46,331 nt of DNA, from positions 1 through 46,331 of the IMG/VR virus record IMGVR_UViG_3300047491_000094. One strand, given 5' to 3'. The translations under genes and the position numbers were made by a program. Positions 35,032 through 41,877 of the stretch are shown here, piece after piece (position 1 is the stretch's first letter; each line of letters begins with the position of its first letter). Under the pieces are notes generated by a model. The model saw only the letters and a list, made by a program, of their open reading frames with translations, ran no database searches and was not told the DNA's origin. The DNA comes from a virus.

Positions 35032-35583
35032 TTACATAGGAATGTCGTCTTCTAGATCGTCAACTGTTGGTAGCTTGTTGACAGGTTCCTTAGACTCTAG
35101 ACCAAATGGATCGTCATTGCCAAACACATAAGCTTCAAACTGTTTAGCTACTTGGATAACTTCAGGGACTGTTGGAGATTTCTTATCAGTCTTGAGTAGT
35201 TCAATTGCAGATGATAGTGAAGATTGTCGGACAATGAGAACTTGTCGCTTTGCTCGTTCTTCTGGTGTTTCATATGTTGATTTGGGTGATGTGCTAGGTT
35301 TGCTAGTTGACACTGTGCTACCTCCTGTTGCTGCGGGTACTACTTCACCACGTGGTACGACTGACTGCCACTCCCAGTATTGCTCACCTTTAATGGCTAC
35401 TACTGTAAATTCATCGCCTTGGTTAGCGTTTTTGAGTGTGGTGTAAACATCTTTATTCTTGAAGCTGACGATCTTACGTGACTCGTTCTTACCTGAGTTT
35501 AGGTTCTTGAAGTCAACGGTAAGCATGTTGTACTTGCCTTTGTTCTCGTCTTGCTTGTCAAAGATTTTGATGTCGAATTGCAT
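35032..35583 (-). CDS. Single-stranded DNA-binding protein
   Basis: A 183-residue protein. The N-terminal OB-fold part (1-80) includes YNMLTVDFKNLNSGKNESRK and EQYWEWQSVVP. Then a Ser/Thr/Pro linker (85-105), a conserved helix YETPEERAKRQVLIVRQSSL, and an acidic C-terminal tip DDLEDDIPM. The acidic tip is the usual site that recruits polymerase and helicase in phage SSBs such as T7 gp2.5. It has its own promoter and terminator, fitting a protein needed in large amounts. Confidence 0.82.
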   Translation of the reverse strand: MQFDIKIFDKQDENKGKYNMLTVDFKNLNSGKNESRKIVSFKNKDVYTTLKNANQGDEFTVVAIKGEQYWEWQSVVPRGEVVPAATGGSTVSTSKPSTSPKSTYETPEERAKRQVLIVRQSSLSSAIELLKTDKKSPTVPEVIQVAKQFEAYVFGNDDPFGLESKEPVNKLPTVDDLEDDIPM

Positions 35584-35638
35584 TAGGATCTCCTAAGTAT
35601 TGTGGGAATTGAAGGCTTCCCTGTTGCCTTATATATAT

Positions 35639-35667
35639 AGTATAGCTTAGAGTTTTACTTCTGTCAA
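35639..35667 (-). promoter_or_regulatory. Consensus sigma-70 promoter for the SSB gene
   Basis: On the minus strand TTGACA (35667-35662), 17 bases, TATACT (35644-35639). The -35 is perfect and the -10 matches five of six. The -35 lies inside the last codons of the polymerase gene. Transcription would start near 35632, upstream of the SSB ATG at 35583. Confidence 0.8.
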
Positions 35668-36381
35668 CTCTAGCATGTTAGGTCCAACAGATACTTCACC
35701 GAGCATAGGAATATTCCAAGGAGTGTTGTATGCTTGAGACACTAACTGTGGTAAATCTCTAAAGACTTGATCAAACATATTGACAACCTCATCTACTTCG
35801 TGTTCCGGTACGTCAGCAACAATAGAATCGTGTACAGTGGAAATAAGCTTACCAGTAAGGCTAGCACGTTTCCATCGTTGCCGTACTGCCACCCTAGCCA
35901 CAGCCATAACATCGGCACCACAACCTTGATTGGGGTAGTTAGTAATGTCAGGTTCGGAGTAGACAAGTTCGCCTCGCTTGTTCATACGTGGATTAAACTC
36001 ATACAGTCTACCAAACGGTGACATAATCTTACCAGTTGTAGTAGCTTGTTTGATGTACCGCATGTGAGTTAGATAGATTTGTTTGTACTTAGCATAGTAA
36101 TTGTCGATGACGTTTTGCCAGAAGTCTTGTGACTTACTTACTGGCATAAAGTCTGGGTCTTTGCTATACGCAAATGCTGAACCACGATAGATCCAACGGA
36201 ATAGAAAGACTTTAGCAATTAGTCGAGAGGGTAGATTAAAAGCTTCTTGATTGGCTTTGTGAATGTCATGCTTAGTAGGATCATTAATAACCCCATGCCA
36301 CTCTTCAATACCTACAGGATCTTGTGATAAGAATAAGTAAGTACACCACTCTAGACTTTTTGCATCGACGTTAACAATCAT
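35647..36381 (-). CDS. DNA polymerase I family, C-terminal catalytic part (fingers/palm)
   Basis: A 244-residue protein starting within the stop of the 61-residue gene (ATGA). It carries motif A (VNVDAKSLEW, D6), motif B (PSRLIAKVFLFRWIYRG, R53, K57, Y65) and motif C (TVHDSIVAD, H184, D185), i.e. both metal-binding aspartates of family A polymerases. It lacks everything before motif A, which is encoded 180 bases upstream in a separate gene. The motif B end reads Y-R-G rather than Y-G. It must act with the N-terminal part to be a full polymerase. Confidence 0.85.
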   Translation of the reverse strand: MIVNVDAKSLEWCTYLFLSQDPVGIEEWHGVINDPTKHDIHKANQEAFNLPSRLIAKVFLFRWIYRGSAFAYSKDPDFMPVSKSQDFWQNVIDNYYAKYKQIYLTHMRYIKQATTTGKIMSPFGRLYEFNPRMNKRGELVYSEPDITNYPNQGCGADVMAVARVAVRQRWKRASLTGKLISTVHDSIVADVPEHEVDEVVNMFDQVFRDLPQLVSQAYNTPWNIPMLGEVSVGPNMLELTEVKL

Positions 36382-36563
36382 TTTTGTACATAATCCTGCA
36401 TAATTTTAAATGCTTCGTGATTAGCATCTTCCATGTTAGTAGCTTCTAGTAATACAGTCTCACCATTGTCGTGATCTTTAACTAGAAAGTACTGACCCAT
36501 TTGAGCAACATAAAAAATACTGTACTCTAAATACTCTTTAATATCTTCATCTGTAATAGCCAT
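36378..36563 (-). CDS. 61-residue protein inserted between the two polymerase genes
   Basis: MAITDEDIKEYLEYSIFYVA begins in the TAATG overlap with the upstream polymerase gene and ends in ATGA overlap with the downstream one. The rest is YFLVKDHDNGETVLLEATNM and a C-terminal helix. It is not similar to a homing endonuclease, intein or intron-encoded protein. The function is unknown; a linker or clamp role for the split polymerase is possible but speculative. Confidence 0.7.
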   Translation of the reverse strand: MAITDEDIKEYLEYSIFYVAQMGQYFLVKDHDNGETVLLEATNMEDANHEAFKIMQDYVQK

Positions 36564-37744
36564 TAGTACCTCGATATACAAAAACGTTTAGCTTCTTTAG
36601 GTAAGTTTTGTTGGTTAGGTTTAGTGCTGCTTAGTCTACCAGTAGCAGCAACACATTGATTAAGGTTACTGTGTAGCATATTTGGCTTCCAGTTATGTTT
36701 ACTAATGACATTTGGTAGTCCGTCTAAATACGTTGATTTTAATTTCATAAGCTTGGAACGTTCTAACAACCATGTTATCATTCCTTTGCTTGTTTTGTTT
36801 GTTTTGAGTGACAACAACGTAGATTCGTCTGTGCTGTAGTAACCTTCTTTTTTTAGTTCTGATCCTTTGAGTGGTTCAACAAGTCGCGGTAGGACATGCT
36901 GTTTAGGAACAATCTTATAGCGTGTTTGACCCACTTTCTGACCTGTCTTATAAACTCCGATAGGTAGTCTAGTATCTTCTGTAATAGTTCCACCATATAA
37001 GAGACAAGAAATATGATCATTAGAATCAAAGTTAATGGGAACGTTGCCAATAAACTCAATAAGTTTACGTTCAAGTTCTCTGACCTGCGCATCCAAGGAT
37101 TGCGATTGTTGTAGTGAAGCTTCTGTGTCATAGCATATACCATTAAACTCCATATCTTGTAGTACAAGCAAGTCGTTACAGTGTAGTCTGAACAGTCTAA
37201 ACTGTCCGTGATACTCATCAGCAAACTTAGTTACTTGGTTTTTAAACACAGCGTAAGTAAGTTCAACGTCTTGTGCACCGTACTCAGCTAAAACGTCAAA
37301 AGGAATAGCGTCAGTGTCAATACCTTGCGCCCAATACTCAGCTACACGATCTAATTTATGACCGACCATATAGTTATCACAGGTAGTATTGAGATCGGGA
37401 TAACGCCAAGTCTGAGCCGAGAAGATATACTCGGCAAGCTGGCAGTCCCAGACACAGTTAGTTTGGTAGCCTAGTTCACGTTGTAGCCAGTTAAGATCGA
37501 ACTTTAAATTAAAACCAACAACACAAGAAGCCCTGTTAAGAATAGGAAGGGCGTGTGCAAAGTTATCCTTTGTTAATACTATAGGTGGATTGTCTGCTTC
37601 TTTAAGTTGGATTGTTACTAACTTATTGTTAAGATCAAATGCATTACCTTTGTTGGATGTAGTACACTCAACGTCAACGACCACAGGATTCTGGCAAAGC
37701 TTCGCCAAAATCGGTGTACTGCCAATCGGTGATGTTGTACTCAT
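36563..37744 (-). CDS. DNA polymerase I family, N-terminal part (3'-5' exonuclease and thumb)
   Basis: A 393-residue protein starting at ATG 37744, 7 bases after AAGGAG. Exonuclease motifs: VVVDVECTTS (D24, E26), VGFNLKFDLNW (N79, D83) and EYGAQDVELTY (Y155, D159). Then FNGICYDTEASL and, at the very end, ATGRLSSTKPNQQNLP, the family's T-G-R-L-S-S motif just before motif A. It stops at RFCISRY. In intact relatives motif A follows within about ten residues. That sequence is found in the next-but-one gene. Confidence 0.87.
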   Translation of the reverse strand: MSTTSPIGSTPILAKLCQNPVVVDVECTTSNKGNAFDLNNKLVTIQLKEADNPPIVLTKDNFAHALPILNRASCVVGFNLKFDLNWLQRELGYQTNCVWDCQLAEYIFSAQTWRYPDLNTTCDNYMVGHKLDRVAEYWAQGIDTDAIPFDVLAEYGAQDVELTYAVFKNQVTKFADEYHGQFRLFRLHCNDLLVLQDMEFNGICYDTEASLQQSQSLDAQVRELERKLIEFIGNVPINFDSNDHISCLLYGGTITEDTRLPIGVYKTGQKVGQTRYKIVPKQHVLPRLVEPLKGSELKKEGYYSTDESTLLSLKTNKTSKGMITWLLERSKLMKLKSTYLDGLPNVISKHNWKPNMLHSNLNQCVAATGRLSSTKPNQQNLPKEAKRFCISRY

Positions 37745-37850
37745 TTCCAAACTCCTTGGTTGCTCTGACTAGAAAGTTAAATACTTCCTGTTCTGCTTTT
37801 GTTTCTGTTGTTTCTAATACTGTAAAGTCAATTGGTATTGTCCATTTCAC
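37674..37850 (-). CDS. Small acidic protein (GTG start)
   Basis: A 58-residue protein, VKWTIPIDFTVLETTETKAE... to TDFGEALPESCGR, found by direct reading. The GTG start at 37850 overlaps the upstream stop (GTGA) and has AAGGAG well placed. Its last 71 bases overlap the polymerase start. Function unknown. Confidence 0.65.
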   Translation of the reverse strand: MKWTIPIDFTVLETTETKAEQEVFNFLVRATKEFGNEYNITDWQYTDFGEALPESCGR

Positions 37851-38059
37851 CAGCGTACTCCTTGTTTAATATCTTTCATTGTCAGTTTGTTGACACGTGT
37901 TTCTAGAACCTTAAGACCAGCTAGTAATGAAGCTTTAGCATCTGGTAATGATTTAAAACAAACGTAGTCTGGTATCTCATCATCAGCATCTTGATACGGA
38001 AAGATTTCAATTAGTATCTGTGCGGTTATCTTGTAGTTGTTCGTAGTATCCTGAGTCAT
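37847..38059 (-). CDS. Small hypothetical protein
   Basis: A 70-residue protein (ITAQILIEIFPYQDADDEIP, then FKSLPDAKASLLAGLKVLET) with AAAGGAT upstream. It ends in KDIKQGVRW, whose coding bases form the ribosome site of the next gene. No recognised family. Confidence 0.62.
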   Translation of the reverse strand: MTQDTTNNYKITAQILIEIFPYQDADDEIPDYVCFKSLPDAKASLLAGLKVLETRVNKLTMKDIKQGVRW

Positions 38060-38234
38060 ATCTATCCTTTGTATCTACATCACACATAGTTCTGAATGCC
38101 TTATAGTTAAGTGCAGGGTTGTCTTGACGTAGCCAATCTAACATAGCGTTAGCTATACGTGCACGTGCTGGTCCATGCAGACCAGAGTTACGTATAGCTT
38201 TGGCTATGCAGATGACATACTTTCTAGCTAACAC
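38007..38234 (-). CDS. Small basic/helical protein
   Basis: A 75-residue protein (ARKYVICIAKAIRNSGLHGP, RIANAMLDWLRQDNPALNY). No ATG fits: GTG 38234 with GGAAATGG about 10 bases upstream is preferred to TTG 38255, which has no site. It overlaps the next gene by 53 bases. The helical, basic character would fit a small DNA-binding protein, but no domain is recognised. Confidence 0.55.
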   Translation of the reverse strand: MLARKYVICIAKAIRNSGLHGPARARIANAMLDWLRQDNPALNYKAFRTMCDVDTKDRYDSGYYEQLQDNRTDTN

Positions 38235-38382
38235 TTTTAAACCATTTCCAACCAAAAATTAAACGCATAAAAAATAAATGTATAACATTTGGTTTTGTTT
38301 TAGCACCAACATGAAATCCATTCCATAGTGCTATATATCCAGCAGGTTTAGGAACATCTATACACATAACTAGTTGGTTCAT
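38224..38382 (-). CDS. Small protein with hydrophobic C-terminus
   Basis: A 52-residue protein: MNQLVMCIDVPKPAGYIALW then HLFFMRLIFGWKWFKSVS. Its ATG overlaps the helicase stop by 4 bases (ATGA). The C-terminal hydrophobic/aromatic stretch could be a membrane anchor or amphipathic helix. Not recognised. Confidence 0.6.
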   Translation of the reverse strand: MNQLVMCIDVPKPAGYIALWNGFHVGAKTKPNVIHLFFMRLIFGWKWFKSVS

Positions 38383-39625
38383 TCTATGTCCTCGTATCGT
38401 GCAATGTCAGGACGTATACGTACTGTGCTACGACCATGCCGTTGTTCAGGGTCAGAGTCTACATCACCTGCTAGTTTGTTTTTGCTAAGATGTAAGTGAC
38501 GCATGTACTCTTCGCTAACATCGTGGGTCTTACCAATACCTAGAATCCAGTCAGCTTCCGCTGCTTTGGAAGTCTTGGCATTAGCTACGTTCTCCATAGT
38601 TAACCAGCGTTTACCTTCACCGCTTGCATCTGCTTGGCATACTGCAATAGCAGGACAATACTCTTTGGCAATCTCACGACCCCAGACATAGATAAGACCA
38701 AGACGTAGATCTTCACGATCACCTTCAAAGCCTTTGATCTTGTCGATCTGATCAAAGATAACCATGCTAGGTTTGTGTTCACGACATAGTTGTTCTACTT
38801 GTTTACGATGTATAGCAGCAGAGTCAAAGATCTTGATGTACTCACCACCTAGATCACGAAACTTTTGTTGGTTGCATGAAACGTCAGAGAACAGTTGTGC
38901 CATGTCCACGCCTAGCATGGCTTGGTACAATCTTAGCTGGACTTTGTTTCCTTGCTCTTCGTTGTTAAACCAGAGAATGGGACCAACATACTCTTCATCA
39001 TTGTTTGCCACTCTTGCATGAAGTTGCTGTGCAAAGTTTGATACTTCGCTAACAAGGAAAGTAGTTTTGCCTGTTTCTGGTCTGGCGAAAATGAAGCCGA
39101 AATCACCTCGGCGTAGAGATCCGAGCATTCGGTTAAGAGTTTGTAAACGCCAGCGTAGTCCGGGAGTTTTGATTGAATCATTGTATAGTTCCTCAAGGTT
39201 ATCGGTTACGAACAGATCATCGGATGGTTTGCCGTTGGTTATATCTTGTTCGGATACTGCACGTGCTAGGGTAAGAAGGTCAGCAAATTCTTTGCGACCC
39301 TCGCTAACTTCTAAAGATGCTAACGCTAGTTCGTAAGCTTTCTGTCGTTGCTCAACTTCTGTAACAACATCAGCAAGAACAATAGAGTCAGTGTCGATAG
39401 ACGATAGTTCAGATAGTAGTTCAGTTAGTACAGGTTTGTCTTTCTCAAGACAGTTAGTTAAAACAAAAAGACTATACTCATCTACAGTAAGATCTTTTTT
39501 AGTTTATCTAAGTATGTAAATAGTATATTAAGTTCTTTATTATCTTTATATACTGTCTTTATACTATCACTATACTTAGTATATGTATTATAGTTTAACA
39601 GGAATTTCAGGAGTTGTAAAGACAT
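38379..39625 (-). CDS. Replicative DNA helicase, read through a predicted -1 frameshift
   Basis: The helicase frame is open upstream to a stop at 39504-39506 but has no ATG, GTG or TTG before Met 39128, which sits just ahead of Walker A. A second frame starts at ATG 39625 (AAGGA 9 bases upstream, MSLQLLKFLLNYNTYTKYSD) and stops at TAG 39482. The two join at A-AAA-AAG (39500-39494): a -1 slip gives KLKK-DLTVDEYSL and a 415-residue protein. Walker A is ARPETGKTTF (K about 187), Walker B region MVIFDQIDKI, with LSKNKLAGD near the end, as in RecA-like DnaB/gp4 helicases. The N-terminal helical domain suits this family. Confidence 0.82.
39471..39500 (-). promoter_or_regulatory. Slippery heptamer and downstream hairpin in the helicase gene
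   Basis: A-AAA-AAG (39500-39494) in the phase CTA-AAA-AAG allows two tRNALys to slip back one base. After a 5-base spacer, ACTGTA (39488-39483) pairs with TATAGT (39476-39471), six pairs with one G-T. The hairpin is weak. A second stem, TGTCTT-GAGA-AAGACA, lies at 39452-39437. The zero-frame stop TAG is inside the first hairpin. Confidence 0.65.
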
Positions 39626-40367
39626 TCGTTAGTTCCTTGATTGTTGCATCGTCATATTCTTTTGGGTCGAGTTCAGTATACACAGTTGACACGGGCAATC
39701 CAATGCTTCTCGCCATTTGTGAGTACTTGACCACCTTGGTTTTCATATCGTCATCTAGCCATATAATAATATTATCAAACATTTTCTTATAACGCAAGAG
39801 TTTTGCTAAAGAAATATGTGAACCAAACAGTGGACTTGCACACACATTTGTGTTATGTGATACCTTAATAGCAGAAATAATATCTTCTGTCAAGACACAA
39901 GTACGACTACGCTTGTTACCAACCACGTGAAGAAACTCATGTAGTTTACCTTGACTGAACCACTTAGCTTTATTGGGTAGTTCACCAAGGTATCTGCCTT
40001 GCCAACCTAACAAACCATCGGGAGATAAGTAAGGGAAGATCAAGCGTTGTTGGTATTCTGACCACAGTAAAGTGTTGTTAGTTATATCCTGCTGCGTTAG
40101 TGTATACTTCCTGAGCCATTCCAAGGCACGTGGTGGGAGTTGTTCATCAACGTCTGATGGAAGTACAATTGCTTTGCCAGTTGAGATATGATCAACTCTG
40201 CTCCCTGCCTGTAACCTTTGAACTCCTGATGCAGTCTCCAAATAACCACAGCGAAAGCAGTACTTGTGACCATCAGAATACACAGCAAGATTATCTCCAT
40301 CTCTGTCATTACCAATCCTCCGACAATTCGGACAAGCCTCGTGACCAAGGCAGTGTGACGTACTCAT
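39588..40367 (-). CDS. DNA primase with zinc ribbon and TOPRIM domain
   Basis: A 259-residue protein. The N-terminal zinc ribbon is HEACPNCRRIG (C-x-x-C) with HKYCFRCGYLE. The TOPRIM part has VLTEDIISAIKVS (the Glu) and NIIIWLDDDMKTK (D-D-D) followed by DPKEYDDA. It corresponds to the primase half of T7 gp4, here separate from the helicase gene that starts 38 bases inside its 3' end. It makes RNA primers at the fork. Confidence 0.85.
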   Translation of the reverse strand: MSTSHCLGHEACPNCRRIGNDRDGDNLAVYSDGHKYCFRCGYLETASGVQRLQAGSRVDHISTGKAIVLPSDVDEQLPPRALEWLRKYTLTQQDITNNTLLWSEYQQRLIFPYLSPDGLLGWQGRYLGELPNKAKWFSQGKLHEFLHVVGNKRSRTCVLTEDIISAIKVSHNTNVCASPLFGSHISLAKLLRYKKMFDNIIIWLDDDMKTKVVKYSQMARSIGLPVSTVYTELDPKEYDDATIKELTNVFTTPEIPVKL

Positions 40368-40530
40368 GTGAAGGCTCCCGATAATTGTTAAACATGATAG
40401 CTATAATTTCTTCATGACAGCTACCACAGTACTGACTGTACTCTCGTTTGCCATCTTTGTCTGGTGGAAATTTACGACAGAGATCTTCTTCAGACATCTG
40501 TGCATTACACGCTTTGCATCTACCACTCAT
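40309..40530 (-). CDS. Small zinc-finger protein
   Basis: A 73-residue protein with two Cys pairs: RCKACNAQMSEEDLCRKFPP and YSQYCGSCHEEI (C-x-x-C ... C-x-x-C). GGAAG is upstream. Similar 'CKACNA' proteins precede primases in T7-like phages. It overlaps the primase start by 59 bases. It may bind nucleic acid or host proteins. Confidence 0.72.
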   Translation of the reverse strand: MSGRCKACNAQMSEEDLCRKFPPDKDGKREYSQYCGSCHEEIIAIMFNNYREPSHEYVTLPWSRGLSELSEDW

Positions 40531-40539
40531 GATACTTCC

Positions 40540-40695
40540 TTACTGGCAGGTTACATTACAAGCACCGCTAGAATCGCAGCACTCAAGACAGGATAGTGTG
40601 CGACCATCTGCTGTTTGGATATACCATGATCGACAAGCAGCAAAGGCTAGGCTAGAGATTGACACTAGGGCTACCACAGTAATTAGTTTTTTCAT
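40540..40695 (-). CDS. Secreted Cys-rich small protein
   Basis: A 51-residue protein found by direct reading. MKKLITVVALVSISSLAFAA is a textbook signal peptide (basic n-region, hydrophobic core, AFA-A cleavage). The mature about 32 residues carry six Cys (ACRSW, LSCLECCDSS, GACNVTC), suggesting disulfides after export to the periplasm. An F-A-A-C lipobox is a weaker alternative. AAGGAAA precedes the ATG. Such an exported early protein could alter the envelope, e.g. exclude other phages. Confidence 0.65.
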   Translation of the reverse strand: MKKLITVVALVSISSLAFAACRSWYIQTADGRTLSCLECCDSSGACNVTCQ

Positions 40696-40906
40696 TGTGT
40701 TTTTCCTTTATATACTTTTCGTATGTTGACATTAGTGTATAGAACTTCATGTCATATAATTGTTTCATACCAAGTAATACATTAGCAATCTCGTCATGTG
40801 TAGATGGTGGGTCTGCATCCATTACATTAGCAAACAACACATCAAGATCATCGACAACTTGCCAGCATTGCATGATACGTTGTTCAAGATCAAACTGTAC
40901 GCTCAT
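40652..40906 (-). CDS. Small acidic helical protein
   Basis: An 84-residue protein starting at ATG 40906 behind GGAAG. SVQFDLEQRIMQCWQVVDDL, DEIANVLLGMKQLYDMKF and a Lys/Glu-rich tail. This Q-F-D-x-E-Q-x-I-M-x-C-W-x-V-V-D-D-L signature is known from small conserved proteins in many phages, function unknown. Its 3' end overlaps the secreted-peptide gene by 44 bases. Confidence 0.68.
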   Translation of the reverse strand: MSVQFDLEQRIMQCWQVVDDLDVLFANVMDADPPSTHDEIANVLLGMKQLYDMKFYTLMSTYEKYIKEKHNEKTNYCGSPSVNL

Positions 40907-41054
40907 CGTTATCTTCCATAAGCACAAGGTCAACAATCATCATAGCCTCATCAACTAGATCATTGGCAATGTCAGGGTTGGTTACATAGTCTGCATTGCG
41001 TAGTGTATCACGAATGACACGCAGTGCATTGATGTATGGTGTTGCTTCGTTCAT
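40890..41054 (-). CDS. Small acidic protein
   Basis: A 54-residue helical protein, MNEATPYINALRVIRDTLRN to VDLVLMEDNDERTV, found by direct reading. AAGGAG lies upstream of the ATG. It overlaps the next gene by 17 bases and carries that gene's ribosome site. Function unknown. Confidence 0.62.
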   Translation of the reverse strand: MNEATPYINALRVIRDTLRNADYVTNPDIANDLVDEAMMIVDLVLMEDNDERTV

Positions 41055-41063
41055 GTTATCTCC

Positions 41064-41546
41064 TTACCAAGATGCTTGATAGTAGAAATCATAACACTTA
41101 AAGGTGTCATCGTCAAGTAGGTTGTTGATAATAGTAACAGTATTTTCTAGGTCAGAGAAGTACCACTCATCATAGTCTGTACTACCGAAGAAAAAACCAG
41201 ACTGTGATGGTAGTAGTGTATCAGCTTGACTACGATCTGTCAATACTTGTTTACAAATATTACGCAATTCTTCTAGATCATCAGTACTTACCCAATAAGA
41301 CTGACAGTTATCTTCACCCTTCTGTACGTTTTCTACAAACCAGTTGTGAATAGCATTAGCTTTACGCCAATAACCTACGACACGACTGACTTCAAAACCA
41401 TAGATGTCTGGGTTGTCAAGTTCAGGGAATAGTTCAACAAGTTGTTTAAACTTTTCTGTAACTACAGGTTGAAATTCTTCAGTGCTGTTTTTGTAATTAT
41501 GTTTATTAACGTATGTCTTAGCAGACAAGTACATGTCAAGACCCAT
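41064..41546 (-). CDS. Conserved phage/bacterial protein of unknown function
   Basis: A 160-residue protein starting MGLDMYLSAKTYV, a start shared by a widespread family of unknown function. SRVVGYWRKANAIHNWFVEN and a C-terminal FFFGSTDYDEWYFSDLENTV also fit that family. RBS GGAG. It lies among early genes and is likely an accessory host-interaction protein. Confidence 0.72.
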   Translation of the reverse strand: MGLDMYLSAKTYVNKHNYKNSTEEFQPVVTEKFKQLVELFPELDNPDIYGFEVSRVVGYWRKANAIHNWFVENVQKGEDNCQSYWVSTDDLEELRNICKQVLTDRSQADTLLPSQSGFFFGSTDYDEWYFSDLENTVTIINNLLDDDTFKCYDFYYQASW

Positions 41547-41548
41547 GA

Positions 41549-41683
41549 TTAAATCTCCGTGTAGGCTACGCTTGCTTGTGGACCATACATATAGTGTGCT
41601 TTCTTTTCAGCATCGTTGTGGTTACGTGCATGTACATAACCACGTTCTTCACCATACTTATCGTATACAATAAATACTTTCAT
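41549..41683 (-). CDS. Small hypothetical protein
   Basis: A 44-residue protein, MKVFIVYDKYGEERGYVHAR to ASVAYTEI, with GGAG upstream. It overlaps the next-upstream gene by ATGA and lies 2 bases from the following start. It resembles other short K-V-F-I-V-Y-D-x-x-G phage proteins. Function unknown. Confidence 0.62.
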   Translation of the reverse strand: MKVFIVYDKYGEERGYVHARNHNDAEKKAHYMYGPQASVAYTEI

Positions 41684-41877
41684 GCTAACTCCTGTGCTTT
41701 TTGTTTGACATAAGAATACGTTTGGTTATCAACGTGTGCACCTTTGATATGTTTAAGTGCAAACATACCATCTTTGTTTGTAGTTACAAAACGGGACCAT
41801 TGCCGTTCGTTCCAGCCTTGTTGTCCAAAGAATACGTCGATATATTTGTTAGCCTTGCGTAGTACGATGTGTGTCAT
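41680..41877 (-). CDS. Small basic protein
   Basis: A 65-residue protein: THIVLRKANKYIDVFFGQQG and then NERQWSRFVTTNKDGMF. GGTGG precedes its ATG. Both ends overlap neighbouring genes by 4 bases. It has no recognised domain. Confidence 0.62.
   Translation of the reverse strand: MTHIVLRKANKYIDVFFGQQGWNERQWSRFVTTNKDGMFALKHIKGAHVDNQTYSYVKQKAQELA

Noticed and set aside
36378-36563. Intron or intein splitting the DNA polymerase
   Set aside because: The insert is one tidy gene with start-stop overlaps on both sides, no splice-type motifs, no endonuclease motif and no intein blocks.
36378-36581. TTG start giving a 67-residue form of the gene between the polymerase halves
   Set aside because: ATG 36563 is in TAATG overlap with the polymerase stop and has GAGG upstream; the TTG has none.
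38379-39128. Helicase gene starting at Met 39128
   Set aside because: This Met lies only 20 residues before Walker A with no ribosome site, and the upstream residues continue helicase-like sequence; the frameshift model from 39625 explains more.
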